In this document: positions 15,099 through 24,110 of the stretch, piece by piece
How positions within the stretch are numbered: the first letter of the stretch is position 1
How the letters are laid out: each line of letters begins with the position of its first letter
NCBI GenBank assembly: GCA_946185485.1
Contig: CAMHJQ010000005.1
Coordinates: 1 to 64,000 of the forward strand
Length of the DNA stretch: 64,000 nt
Reading direction: 5' to 3'
Source: an uncultured Prevotellaceae bacterium
Lineage (GTDB): Bacteria; Bacteroidota; Bacteroidia; Bacteroidales; Bacteroidaceae
Notes under the pieces: model-generated
What the model was told of the DNA's origin: nothing
Seen by the model: only the letters and a program-made list of their open reading frames with translations
Databases searched by the model: none
Translations under genes and position numbers: made by a program

Positions 15099-17708
15099 AT
15101 GGCAGTGCTGAGTGGAAAGATAAAGGACATCCTGCGACGTAATGGTATGCAGGCAGAGGTGATAGAAGGGCGTGACGGAAAGCCAAAGTTGATGGTGATG
15201 GGTCACGACTCACCCGTATTGACATATAATCTCACGAGGAAGCAGTACCAGTCGCTCACTGGCGACGGTGCCTTGACTTACTCGGATGAGAGGGCGTATA
15301 ATGTCATTCGTAACCTGATAGGTGACGATTTTTCCGGAAGGGACGGAAAACGAATGCCTCTCTATGTCGAAGCCAGTAATGCCTACGGACGGGTCGTTAC
15401 CGGCCTGCATGGTTATCGCCTTGGTGACGAGGTGGATAACTACGGCAGGCGGGGTGTTCCCTTCTTCCGTCCGTTCTCACGTCACACCCGTGGGTGGGGC
15501 GGTGACTTCATCGGTTGGATGCCACGCCATCATGAAGGCTGGTACCATCGCCGTTTCGGTGGTTTCTTCTTCCCTGGTGCGCCCATCGTCTCTGAAAGAG
15601 CCGACGGACGGCTGAAGCCGGGCGAACTGCGCTCAGGCAACTATGGATTCTTCTATAAGGGCAAGCAGCGGGAAACCTCTCAGGATGTTCTCGACGAAAT
15701 GAAGGTAAGCGTCGCTCCAAAGGAACTCCAGGCACGTCCGCGTCCACAGGGCAAGGCCATCCCCCTGTCGGAGGGCATATCCTCCGAACTCTATTTCACC
15801 AATGAGAAGTTCCAGGAGGTGATGGCCTCGCACGGTGTCATCATTGAGGACGCATCCACCGTTCAAGGTAAGGAACACGGCAAGCGTATCGTTATACAGT
15901 CTGGTCCGACGAAGGTTGACGTTTCGTATGACCTGACTGATGAAGAATATGCAAAACTGACCCAGCAGCCTGCAAATGCTGACTGGAGGAAAACTGTCAA
16001 TGACCGTCTGGCTATTATTAATAAGGTAATCGGTGTGGATTTCAAGGATGCCATCACGATGGATATGCTTGAAACTAAGGATTTGGTGAGCATCGACTTT
16101 AAGCCAGAGGTCAAGAAGGAACTGGAGGCTCCTTTCTTGGAGAAAGAGCGGATGCTTGCAGAGCAACGCGCTCTCGACGAAGCAAGGAGTCAGGAAATGC
16201 AGAAGATAAATGCCAGAGAGCAGCGTATCAGGCGTGATCCCAACGCTATCAGCGGACGGGATATCGCTTTGCTCATGCCGGGTAAGGATTTCTATATAGA
16301 AGCAAATGGCGGTCGCCAGATGGTTGTCGGCGAAATCCGTGTGGATGCTCCAAAGGACAGGCATTTTATAAATGTGAATACGGACAAGGGACTGTTATCC
16401 TTTGAGGTAAGCAAGGCAACTTACAATGCCTACATGAATAACCCCGACCAGAGACAGGAAATCATTTCTCAGATTTCCAAGGAGTATCAGACTGCTGAGA
16501 GTAAGGATATCCGCATCGATGGGAAGATAGCAAAGATTCTCTCTTCTGATGCACACTTCGTAGAAGGAAAGAACTACATCATGTCGGCCATGCTCAATGG
16601 CGAGAAGGTGGAACACACTATATCCCAGAAGGACTATAACAAGTTCCTCGGTCTTGATGACAAACACCGTTTGACATTCTTCGCTGACACTTTCAAGGAA
16701 GTGGAGATCCGCAAGGCCGACGGTCGCGGTAGCGACGATATGTATGCTACAGTAGGACAGTCTTACGGGCAGCAGAGACCAGTGGTGGGACAGTTTAGGG
16801 ATTATGTTCCAGAAGAGAGCGTGGCGTTGGCCATGCTGAATAACTACTCTTATGGAACAGAGAAACTGGCCACCATGACAGCAGAAGAGGCACAACAGCC
16901 GCATACGGTCAGCAATATACGCATTCATACGGCTGCTACTCTCTTAGGAGAGAAAGCCGTTGCTGATACTGCTTTGCGTGATACTTACGTGATGACTGCT
17001 ATTGTTGATGGGCAGGATATGTCCGTAAAACTCTCCAAAGAGCAATATGAATTGCTCCGTGATATTCCTAAGAGTGAATATCTCAAAGCACTCAGGGAGA
17101 ACCTGAAACTTGGTGGCTTTAACCTTCAGGAAGTGGCCGACAAGAAAACGTATGTTTCTGCAGAGCAACTTGCCATCGAGAAGGCTCGCTCCAATCGTAC
17201 CGACGGGGCAGACTTGCAAGATGTAAACTATAAGAAGGCGTTCTACGACCAGAGGGGAGGCAAGCACGCCCGTGAGGTTGATGTCCGTGATATCGCCGTT
17301 GACAGATTGGAGGGCGGTAAGTACAAGATGACAGCCGTCATCAACGGCCAGTCCATTTCTCATGAGATTTCGCAGAGCCAGTTTGAAAAATTCTCTGCTG
17401 TGGATGACTACCAGAGGATGAAACTCTTTGCAAAGGTCTTCCCAGAAGTTGATATGAAGACTCGCCCGGAGTTCAAGACAAACGTGCCAGCCGCTATCCT
17501 CGCGGCAGTGGTAACCGTCGGAGAGGTGGCAGCAGACATCGCACTTGGCCCTCCAAGACCGCCACGCCCAGAAATCTACGAGTCAAGGGTGATGGGACCG
17601 CATTTCTCCAAGCCGGGAGTTCACCCAGCAGAGGTGGCAGCTGCTGTCTTCGAGACGGAAATGGGTATCGCTGAGAATCAGCGTCACGGCCCAGGACGTG
17701 GTATTTAG
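15099..17708 (+). CDS. Large repeat-containing polyvalent-type protein
   Basis: An 869-residue protein without signal peptide. It contains at least three copies of a ~100-residue module with the pattern YxMxAxxNGExxxHxISQxxYxKFxxxDDxxRxxLFAxxFxEV (around residues 485-545, 620-690, 740-790), plus a related N-terminal unit. Between them lie an aromatic/Arg/Gly-rich segment (about 125-180) and a charged helix (about 345-385). Close to the C-terminus is a hydrophobic stretch (AAILAAVVTVGEVAADIAL). The same module recurs in the C-terminal part of the giant ORF (e.g. near 40650). The function is unknown; it may be a scaffold or DNA-binding protein of transfer. It starts 134 nt after the OmpA-like gene. 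Confidence 0.75.
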   Translation: MAVLSGKIKDILRRNGMQAEVIEGRDGKPKLMVMGHDSPVLTYNLTRKQYQSLTGDGALTYSDERAYNVIRNLIGDDFSGRDGKRMPLYVEASNAYGRVVTGLHGYRLGDEVDNYGRRGVPFFRPFSRHTRGWGGDFIGWMPRHHEGWYHRRFGGFFFPGAPIVSERADGRLKPGELRSGNYGFFYKGKQRETSQDVLDEMKVSVAPKELQARPRPQGKAIPLSEGISSELYFTNEKFQEVMASHGVIIEDASTVQGKEHGKRIVIQSGPTKVDVSYDLTDEEYAKLTQQPANADWRKTVNDRLAIINKVIGVDFKDAITMDMLETKDLVSIDFKPEVKKELEAPFLEKERMLAEQRALDEARSQEMQKINAREQRIRRDPNAISGRDIALLMPGKDFYIEANGGRQMVVGEIRVDAPKDRHFINVNTDKGLLSFEVSKATYNAYMNNPDQRQEIISQISKEYQTAESKDIRIDGKIAKILSSDAHFVEGKNYIMSAMLNGEKVEHTISQKDYNKFLGLDDKHRLTFFADTFKEVEIRKADGRGSDDMYATVGQSYGQQRPVVGQFRDYVPEESVALAMLNNYSYGTEKLATMTAEEAQQPHTVSNIRIHTAATLLGEKAVADTALRDTYVMTAIVDGQDMSVKLSKEQYELLRDIPKSEYLKALRENLKLGGFNLQEVADKKTYVSAEQLAIEKARSNRTDGADLQDVNYKKAFYDQRGGKHAREVDVRDIAVDRLEGGKYKMTAVINGQSISHEISQSQFEKFSAVDDYQRMKLFAKVFPEVDMKTRPEFKTNVPAAILAAVVTVGEVAADIALGPPRPPRPEIYESRVMGPHFSKPGVHPAEVAAAVFETEMGIAENQRHGPGRGI

Positions 17709-17755
17709 TATTTTCATGTTTCCGTATTTGTATATATACATATTATAATATAATA

Positions 17756-18247
17756 ATGATGGACGCATACCCATTCGAGAAACTGGTGATAAGGCCGCAC
17801 TGGATGCAGTTCTGCATCGGTGAGATTCATTGGATGCTGCTGGCGGCAGTCTTGATGACGGCCTATCTGATGACCAGTTTCCTGTTCCATAACATTCTGG
17901 CATATCTCGCATGGGCCATCATTATATTCCTGTTATACAGGATGCTCTATATCTCACGTATTCAGTATATCGTGACCGAGGAGCAGATAATGTACTTGCA
18001 TGGCATTCTAAGCCATCAGACTGACTATATGGAACTTTACCGTGTCGTGGACTATCAGCAGAACCGCACTTTTATGCAGCAGTTGACACGGCTGAAGACC
18101 ATTACCATCATGTCCGGCGACAGGAACATGCCCGTCCTGAACATCATCGGTGTCAGGGAGGACGAGGATCTGGTGCAGGAGATACGTAGAAGAGTGGAAT
18201 TTAACAAGAAACAGAAAAGTATCTATGAGATTACGAACCGTATGTAA
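17756..18247 (+). CDS. Bacterial PH-domain (bPH_2) membrane protein
   Basis: A 163-residue protein with two N-terminal membrane segments (about residues 25-43 and 45-65) followed by a cytoplasmic bPH_2-like domain: YIVTEEQIMYLHGILSHQTD, then MELYRVVDYQQNRTFMQQL and LKTITIMSGD, matching the GIL...IELYRI...GTI pattern of YdbS-like proteins. Such domains are thought to support membrane-associated assemblies. The next gene's likely start at 18225 overlaps its end by 23 bp. Confidence 0.8.
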   Translation: MMDAYPFEKLVIRPHWMQFCIGEIHWMLLAAVLMTAYLMTSFLFHNILAYLAWAIIIFLLYRMLYISRIQYIVTEEQIMYLHGILSHQTDYMELYRVVDYQQNRTFMQQLTRLKTITIMSGDRNMPVLNIIGVREDEDLVQEIRRRVEFNKKQKSIYEITNRM

Positions 18248-18929
18248 GATGATGGTGCTTCTTTCGGTGCTGACAGCATCGAAGGCATCCGCACAAATCG
18301 GTGAGTCTAACCCGTCTCAGTATGCTGCTATGGAAACAGGTACGGAGATGATTAACTCTTCTGTGAGTAAGCAGACCACCGCCATGAGGAAAACTGGTAC
18401 TTTGCAGGCTACCATAGCCGCTGAGTTTACTCAGATGAAGTCTTGGGAGTCCAAATACAACTCCTATCTGAAAACCGCTAACGGCTACGCCGAGCAGTTG
18501 AAGGCTGGATGTAACCTCTATGCCGAGGGCGTGATGACGCTCCGGCACATCTATGAGATTCAGAAGGCTTGTAGTGCGAACCCTGAAGGTATCGCTGCAT
18601 CCATATCCATGAATAACCTGTATATGGAAACGGTCACTGAATTTGTCAAGACCTATCGGACGCTCAAGAAGTCCATCGCACAAGGTGGCTCTGCCAATAT
18701 GCTTAACGGCAAGCAGCGCACCGAATTGCTGTGGTCGATAAACACTAACCTCTATGACTTGAACGCTAAACTGCGCCAGTTGGCTATCAGTATCGCCTTC
18801 TATAACTTGAAGGATGTATGGAACAGGGCAACGGCGGGGATGACCGAGAGGTCTCATGGTGAAATTGCTGAAGAAGCTCTCGACCGTTGGAAGAGGGCAA
18901 GACGTGTAAGTCAAATCCTAAACGATTAA
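18225..18929 (+). CDS. Secreted helical protein (transfer-operon paralogue 1)
   Basis: A 234-residue protein with a signal peptide MRLRTVCKMMVLLSVLTASKASA ending before Gln, giving a periplasmic helical protein. I chose ATG 18225, which supplies the basic n-region; ATG 18249 would avoid overlap with the PH-domain gene but lacks positive charges. The C-terminal third (KLRQLAISIAFYNLKDVWNRATAGMTERSHG) is clearly related to the next gene (MRMLALALRYTSFVDVWREITHRAEG-like). The layout, two secreted helical proteins before the coupling protein, resembles TrbJ-like periplasmic components of conjugation systems, but this is inference. Confidence 0.78.
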   Translation: MRLRTVCKMMVLLSVLTASKASAQIGESNPSQYAAMETGTEMINSSVSKQTTAMRKTGTLQATIAAEFTQMKSWESKYNSYLKTANGYAEQLKAGCNLYAEGVMTLRHIYEIQKACSANPEGIAASISMNNLYMETVTEFVKTYRTLKKSIAQGGSANMLNGKQRTELLWSINTNLYDLNAKLRQLAISIAFYNLKDVWNRATAGMTERSHGEIAEEALDRWKRARRVSQILND

Positions 18930-18932
18930 GGT

Positions 18933-19613
18933 ATGATGAAGAGGTGTATCATAATTGCATTGGCATGTATCGCATCTATGGCTGTTGCGGCGCAGGGATT
19001 TGACCCGGTACGCGCTGCCCTTTGGGAAGATTGTTCTTTCAAGTCGAAGAAGGCTTTGGAGGCACAGGAGAAAATGCAGATGTTGATGATGACAGGTCAT
19101 ATATGGATCAAGGAGGAAGAGGATGCTATCTATGACTTCCAGAAGGAGTTTAACGACTATCTTGATACCTTCCATGATGTGATTTCTATGGCTGCGGAGA
19201 TTTACGGCCTTTATTACGAGGTCTCGAAACTTGCCACTAACATCAAGTCGGTAAACAAGGCGGTCTCTGATGCTCCCGCAAATGCGCTGGCCGTCGCTTT
19301 CTCTGCCAGACGTAACAAGTTCTATAGGAACATCATCAAAAACGGCATTGACCTTGCCAAGGATATTCGGACACTCTGTTTCGGTGAGTCGAAACTGACG
19401 GAATCGGAGCGTGATATCATGCTTCACAATATACGTCCGAAACTGCGTAATATGAATAAGCAGATAAGGATGCTGGCTCTGGCATTGCGCTACACGTCAT
19501 TCGTGGACGTGTGGAGAGAGATAACCCATCGTGCGGAGGGGTATAACAGCCGCACACGTCGGCAGATAGTCGATCAATGTATGGAGGACTGGAAGAGTAA
19601 TGCCGGCATGTAA
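18933..19613 (+). CDS. Secreted helical protein (transfer-operon paralogue 2)
   Basis: A 226-residue protein with a signal peptide (MMKRCIIIALACIASMAVAAQG) and a helical mature part. It shares the C-terminal signature with the preceding protein: LRNMNKQIRMLALALRY, then FVDVWREITHRAEG and a closing charged helix. It starts 3 nt after the previous stop, so the two are translated together. The pair probably arose by duplication and may form a hetero-oligomer in the periplasm. The family is not recognised; a TrbJ-like transfer role is only a suggestion. Confidence 0.78.
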   Translation: MMKRCIIIALACIASMAVAAQGFDPVRAALWEDCSFKSKKALEAQEKMQMLMMTGHIWIKEEEDAIYDFQKEFNDYLDTFHDVISMAAEIYGLYYEVSKLATNIKSVNKAVSDAPANALAVAFSARRNKFYRNIIKNGIDLAKDIRTLCFGESKLTESERDIMLHNIRPKLRNMNKQIRMLALALRYTSFVDVWREITHRAEGYNSRTRRQIVDQCMEDWKSNAGM

Positions 19614-19646
19614 TATTAAATTTCATAATATCATATATATCATAAT

Positions 19647-20006
19647 ATGAATAATCAGCAGAAAGAAATTTCAAAGGTTATGCGTAGCATCCTTGATACC
19701 GTGATAGGCGGTCGGTATATCGACGTGGCCCATAAGGCTGAAGGATGGGCTATCATTACGTCGGATGCTCTCACGGCAGAGGATATCCGTAAAATCATTG
19801 CAAAGGTCAACAGTCAGTTGATACCAGGCGATGATGTTTTCCGGGAGGTGGACCAGAATAACTGGCGTATGACCCCAACGAGTTACAGGAAGTCGCTTTA
19901 TCTGATAGAGAAAGCCCCGCTGACTCGTAAGAGATATGTCGAAGAGCGCACTCCGCTCATGGAACTGTGTCTGTATTATGTTCATAAGGAAAGCATGATG
20001 CCATGA
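19647..20006 (+). CDS. Small conserved protein of transfer operon
   Basis: A 119-residue soluble protein, not recognised. The segment MRSILDTVIGGRYIDVAHKAEGWAIIT and the following LTAEDIRKIIAKVNSQLIPGDD closely resemble the 95-aa protein encoded at 23789-24076 (SILDEVFGGRVFHNG...LSLIAVKHVTAAEV), so they are paralogues flanking the two coupling-type genes. Its stop overlaps the start of the coupling-protein gene by 4 bp, implying tight translational coupling and perhaps a physical partnership with it. Confidence 0.72.
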   Translation: MNNQQKEISKVMRSILDTVIGGRYIDVAHKAEGWAIITSDALTAEDIRKIIAKVNSQLIPGDDVFREVDQNNWRMTPTSYRKSLYLIEKAPLTRKRYVEERTPLMELCLYYVHKESMMP

Positions 20007-22228
20007 GAGAGGAATCACAAGACCTGCAGACCCTATACACCGTATTCCGTGTAGCGGTGTATGTGTTATTGGTAGTGGAGGTGTTTGAATATGCTGTCAC
20101 GCCTGCCATGCTGGAGCCTATCGGCGCATGGCTCGTTGACGTGCATGATCGTATTGGCAGGTGGTCGATATATCAGGCAGGCCATCTTCCTTACTCAAAA
20201 CTTGCCACAATCATGATGGGTGTTATTACGTGCATCGGTACCAAGGCAAAGAAACAGTTGGAGTTCAACGGAAAGTCGATGGTGTTTTGGCCGTTGGTGA
20301 CAGGCTTCGCGATGGTGATACTGTCGATATGGATGTACGAAACATCTTGGCTCATGATACACATCGGACTCTTTACCTTGAATGTATGGATATATATCGT
20401 TCTCTCCATCGTTGGTGTGGTAGCCATTCAGGTAGGTCTCGACAATGTATCGAAATACATCAAGAACGGTGTGATGAAGGACCGATTCAACTTCGAGAAC
20501 GAAAGTTTTGAGCAGAACGAGGAATTTAAGGAAACCCCCTATTCTGTCAACATCCCCATGCGTTACTATTATAAAGGAAAGTTCCGTCACGGGTGGATAA
20601 ACATCAACAACCCCTTCCGTGGCACGTTCGTGATTGGTACGCCTGGTTCTGGTAAGTCTTTCTCCGTCATCGACCCGTTCATCAGACAGCATAGCGCAAA
20701 GGGCTTTGCTATGGTGGTCTATGACTATAAGTTTCCTACGCTGGCTGAGAAACTGTATTGGAACTATAAGAAAAACAAGAAACTCGGTAAGATTCCCAAG
20801 GGGTGTAAGTTCAATGTCATCAACTTCGTGGATGTGGAATACTCGCGCCGCGTGAATCCTATCCAGCATAAATATATCTCTGACCTTGCAGCGGCCAGTG
20901 AGACGGCAAACACACTCGTACAGTCATTGCAGAAGGGTAAGGCTGACGGTGGCGGTGGCTCTGATAACTTCTTCCAGACATCTGCCGTGAACTTCCTCGC
21001 GGCCTGCATCTTCTTCTTTGTCAACTATAAGCGTATGCCTTATGACAACGAGACGGGCGAGGAACTGGTTCCAGAGTACCATACGGACAAAGAGACAGGT
21101 CACAAGAAACTCACTGGTAATGTCTTTGACAAACACGGTAATCCCGTTCCTCCTAACAAGTTCCATTGGCTGGGTAAGTACAGCGACATGCCGCACGTAC
21201 TGGCATTCCTTAATCTCGGATATAAGACAATGTTTGACGTGCTGGAAACGGACAATGAGGTGTTCCCGCTGATTGCACCGTTCAAATCAGCCCTTAAAGG
21301 TAATGCCATGGAACAGTTGGAAGGTATGATTGGTACGCTCCGCGTTCAGACTTCACGACTGGCTACCAAGGAGGCTTACTGGATATTCCATCGCGACGGT
21401 GACGACTTCGACTTGAAGGTCAGCGACCCCAAGAACCCGTCTTATCTGCTGATAGCCAATGACCCTGAGAAGGAGGACATCATCGGCGCATTGAACGCCA
21501 TGATCCTGAATCGTCTCGTAACTCGTGTAAACAGCGGACAGGGTAAGAATATACCTGTCAGTATCATCGTCGATGAGTTGCCGACACTCTACTTCCACAA
21601 GATTGACAACCTTATTGCTACGGCTCGTTCTAATAAGGTATGTGTGGTGCTGGGATTCCAGGAGTTGCCACAGTTGGAGGCAAACTACGGCAAGGTAAAC
21701 ATGCAGAAGATTACCTCCATCATTGGTAATGTCATCAGCGGTTCTGCACGTAACAAGGAAACGCTTGAATGGCTGGCTAATGACATCATGGGTAAGGTTG
21801 TTCAACTCCGCACCAACGTATCTGTGGATCAGGATAAGACCTCCTTCTCGTTCAACGAAGGTATGGATAACCTCGTTCAGGGGTCAAAGATTGCGGATAT
21901 GGCTACTGGTTGGCTCTGCGGCCAGGTGGCTCGCGACTTCTCGCCGACAAAGACGGGACGGGGTGGCTCGATGGATATTCAGAATGCTGAAGAGTTCAAG
22001 ACCTCCAAGTTCTTCTGTAAGACGAACTTCGATATGGCTGCTATCAAGGCAGAGGAAGATGACTATAAGAACTGCCCGCTGCCTATCTTCTACAAGTTCC
22101 CGTCAAAGGTGGTAAGGGAAAAGATTCTCTATGCCAACTACGATAGTGTGAAGACAGACGTGGATAATATGATTGAAGAGATATTCAGGGAGTACCCGCG
22201 TTCTTCTGAGGATGATAACAAGAAATAA
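20003..22228 (+). CDS. traG: VirD4/TraG-type conjugative coupling protein
   Basis: A 741-residue type IV coupling protein, which links the relaxosome to the mating pore. Three to four N-terminal membrane segments lie between residues about 15 and 145. Walker A is GTPGSGKS at 212-219, preceded by RGTFVI. The Walker B region is IPVSIIVDELPTLYF near 516-530. An NKVCVVLGFQELPQLEANYG segment fits the conserved motif after Walker B. It is full length for TraG proteins of Bacteroidetes elements. It starts within the end of the preceding small gene (4-bp overlap). A shortened paralogue follows directly (22245). Confidence 0.95.
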   Translation: MREESQDLQTLYTVFRVAVYVLLVVEVFEYAVTPAMLEPIGAWLVDVHDRIGRWSIYQAGHLPYSKLATIMMGVITCIGTKAKKQLEFNGKSMVFWPLVTGFAMVILSIWMYETSWLMIHIGLFTLNVWIYIVLSIVGVVAIQVGLDNVSKYIKNGVMKDRFNFENESFEQNEEFKETPYSVNIPMRYYYKGKFRHGWININNPFRGTFVIGTPGSGKSFSVIDPFIRQHSAKGFAMVVYDYKFPTLAEKLYWNYKKNKKLGKIPKGCKFNVINFVDVEYSRRVNPIQHKYISDLAAASETANTLVQSLQKGKADGGGGSDNFFQTSAVNFLAACIFFFVNYKRMPYDNETGEELVPEYHTDKETGHKKLTGNVFDKHGNPVPPNKFHWLGKYSDMPHVLAFLNLGYKTMFDVLETDNEVFPLIAPFKSALKGNAMEQLEGMIGTLRVQTSRLATKEAYWIFHRDGDDFDLKVSDPKNPSYLLIANDPEKEDIIGALNAMILNRLVTRVNSGQGKNIPVSIIVDELPTLYFHKIDNLIATARSNKVCVVLGFQELPQLEANYGKVNMQKITSIIGNVISGSARNKETLEWLANDIMGKVVQLRTNVSVDQDKTSFSFNEGMDNLVQGSKIADMATGWLCGQVARDFSPTKTGRGGSMDIQNAEEFKTSKFFCKTNFDMAAIKAEEDDYKNCPLPIFYKFPSKVVREKILYANYDSVKTDVDNMIEEIFREYPRSSEDDNKK

Positions 22229-22244
22229 TAACACTTTCGTATCT

Positions 22245-23273
22245 ATGATAGAGAAAAAGGACATATATCTGTATCTGATGGATCATAGCGGCACAAAGGC
22301 CATCGGTAAGGAGCAACAGCCGACCGTTCGGCGTATTGCCGCACAGTCAGCAACATATCTCAGGGTGTTGGACTTTACCGACGTGGAGCATTCCATGAGG
22401 GTAAATCCCATTCAGCATCGCTACATCCCTTCCATGCAACACGCTTTGGCGGTGGCAGAAAATCTGATTGCGGCTGCTGAAGACTATAGGGAGATAATGC
22501 CAAATTCTGGCTCTAATAATCCTGTCAGACAGTATGCCGTGAATTACCTCGCGGCCTGCATCTTCTTCTTTGTCAACTATAAGCGTATGCCTTACGACTA
22601 CGAGACAAGGGAAGAACTGATGCCCGGATATTGTGTTGACAAGGAAACAGGACATAAGAGGCTGACAGGTGAAGTCTTCGACAAGAACGGACGGAAACTG
22701 AATGCCTACGAATATTACTGGCTGGGTAAGTATAGCGACATGCCGCATGTTCTGGCATTCCTGCAGCAGGACTATTGCTCTATGTTCGAGATACTGGAAA
22801 CAGACTCAGAGGTGTTTCCTCTTATTGCTCCATTATATACTCAATACAGAAATAAGGAGTTTTATTATCTGGAGCAAATCTTGGGAACCCTGCGCTGCAT
22901 CCTCTCAATGATGTGTACAAAGGAAATCTTCTGGATATTACATAAGAGTGGGGATGACATCTTAATGGATAGATACACACATAACTATATTGCTATATGC
23001 CAGTCGCAAGAAAGTTATAGGCTCTCTCAGCAGCTTTGCGCCGCTCTCGTTCTGCGCAAAATTCCAAGGCATTCTGAGCCGATGGACTACTGTAACCTAC
23101 GGTGGCAGATTGACTGCTTCAGGGGATGTAACTTCAAGGATAACCCTTCGTCCGTGAATCGTTGCGACGAAGCGGTCAAGGAACAGATCTTGTATAACAA
23201 TTACTATAGTGTCATGGAAGATATACACGATAGGTTAAAGGAAGAAATCTTTTATCAAATTAAAAAGGATTAG
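22245..23273 (+). CDS. Coupling-protein paralogue lacking membrane and ATPase motifs
   Basis: A 342-residue protein clearly derived from TraG. It aligns with TraG from FVDVEYSRRVNPIQHKY onward (here FTDVEHSMRVNPIQHRY), is identical over LAACIFFFVNYKRMPYD, and matches through ETGHKxLTGxVFDKxG, WLGKYSDMPHVLAF and VFPLIAP to KEQILYNNYYSV at the end. It lacks the N-terminal membrane segments and Walker A, and the Walker B/VDE region is missing: after DDILMDRYTHNYIAIC the sequence jumps almost to the TraG C-terminus. The frame is intact, so it looks like a maintained non-catalytic paralogue rather than a decayed copy. ATG 22245 is chosen because the longer frame overlaps TraG. Confidence 0.85.
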   Translation: MIEKKDIYLYLMDHSGTKAIGKEQQPTVRRIAAQSATYLRVLDFTDVEHSMRVNPIQHRYIPSMQHALAVAENLIAAAEDYREIMPNSGSNNPVRQYAVNYLAACIFFFVNYKRMPYDYETREELMPGYCVDKETGHKRLTGEVFDKNGRKLNAYEYYWLGKYSDMPHVLAFLQQDYCSMFEILETDSEVFPLIAPLYTQYRNKEFYYLEQILGTLRCILSMMCTKEIFWILHKSGDDILMDRYTHNYIAICQSQESYRLSQQLCAALVLRKIPRHSEPMDYCNLRWQIDCFRGCNFKDNPSSVNRCDEAVKEQILYNNYYSVMEDIHDRLKEEIFYQIKKD

Positions 23274-23275
23274 AT

Positions 23276-23779
23276 ATGAATAGAGAATGCTACTCACATC
23301 GGGACGTTATTAGATATGCAAAGATTTGCCCGATATTGTTTCCGATAGTAATTGCGCTGTCATACGTCTTATACACGCATTTTGACATGAAGGGAAACTT
23401 TTCCTTGCTGGTGCTTTGGATAGGTTGCATGACGATAATCGGGACCATCCTTCCTGTGTATCTCTCGTGCAGGAGAAAAAAGAAAATGACTGTCAGCAAC
23501 AAACGCCTCTTTGGGATGAAAACAAGAGTGTATTACAAACAGTATGGCAACAATATTGAACTGGAAGATTCCGACTTTGATGAAGTTCCTTTGGAAGATC
23601 CCGAGTTCGATAATTATATTCACGTAGAATCCTTTTGCGAAAGATTAATAGACGATGCTGAAACAAAACTTTCTCCTGTCATTCCAAAATATCAGGAGGA
23701 ATATGACTCTGAAGAGTTCAAAATTCTTATGACGAAAAGTCCAGATAATATAAAAATAGTACGTAAAATAATAAAATAA
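23276..23779 (+). CDS. Membrane protein, hypothetical
   Basis: A 167-residue protein with two membrane segments near the N-terminus (ICPILFPIVIALSYVLY and FSLLVLWIGCMTIIGTILPVYL), then a basic stop-transfer (RRKKK) and an acidic soluble domain of about 100 residues (ELEDSDFDEVPLEDPEFDNY). Not recognised. It starts 2 nt after the coupling-protein paralogue and may act with it, for example by providing the membrane anchor that the paralogue lost (inference). The sequence is more AT-rich toward its 3' end. Confidence 0.72.
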   Translation: MNRECYSHRDVIRYAKICPILFPIVIALSYVLYTHFDMKGNFSLLVLWIGCMTIIGTILPVYLSCRRKKKMTVSNKRLFGMKTRVYYKQYGNNIELEDSDFDEVPLEDPEFDNYIHVESFCERLIDDAETKLSPVIPKYQEEYDSEEFKILMTKSPDNIKIVRKIIK

Positions 23780-23788
23780 AAATATCCA

Positions 23789-24076
23789 ATGACAACAGAC
23801 AAATATCCTCTCGAAAAGACAACCAGCATCCTTGACGAGGTGTTCGGTGGTCGGGTTTTCCACAATGGCGACTTGTGCGACGGGCTTTCACTCATAGCAG
23901 TAAAGCACGTCACTGCCGCTGAGGTGGCGACATTCATGGAGCGCATCAATGATGCCATACCAGATAATGAACCTCTGAAGCGTTGGTGTTTCGGTCCTGG
24001 TTTGACTCAGGTAGTCAATAGCCGAATACCGACACATTTCATTGATCAGGCCGTAGAGATACGGCTTGGTACTTGA
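23789..24076 (+). CDS. Small protein, paralogue of 19647-20006
   Basis: A 95-residue protein. The segment TTSILDEVFGGRVFHNGDLCDGLSLIAVKHVTAAEVATFMERINDAIPDNEP parallels the 119-aa protein at 19647 (ILDTVIGGR, LTAEDIRKII, VNSQLIPGDD). One copy precedes TraG and the other follows its shortened paralogue and the membrane protein, which suggests that a small-protein plus coupling-protein unit was duplicated together. The C-terminus is shorter here. No signal peptide or catalytic motif is visible. Confidence 0.7.
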   Translation: MTTDKYPLEKTTSILDEVFGGRVFHNGDLCDGLSLIAVKHVTAAEVATFMERINDAIPDNEPLKRWCFGPGLTQVVNSRIPTHFIDQAVEIRLGT

Positions 24077-24110
24077 AACGTTTTCATTTTATCACTTAAT
24101 ATTTCGTAAT

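Noticed and set aside
22173..22244. Upstream extension of the coupling-protein paralogue
   Set aside because: It overlaps the end of TraG in another frame; ATG 22245 directly follows TraG and similarity begins after it.
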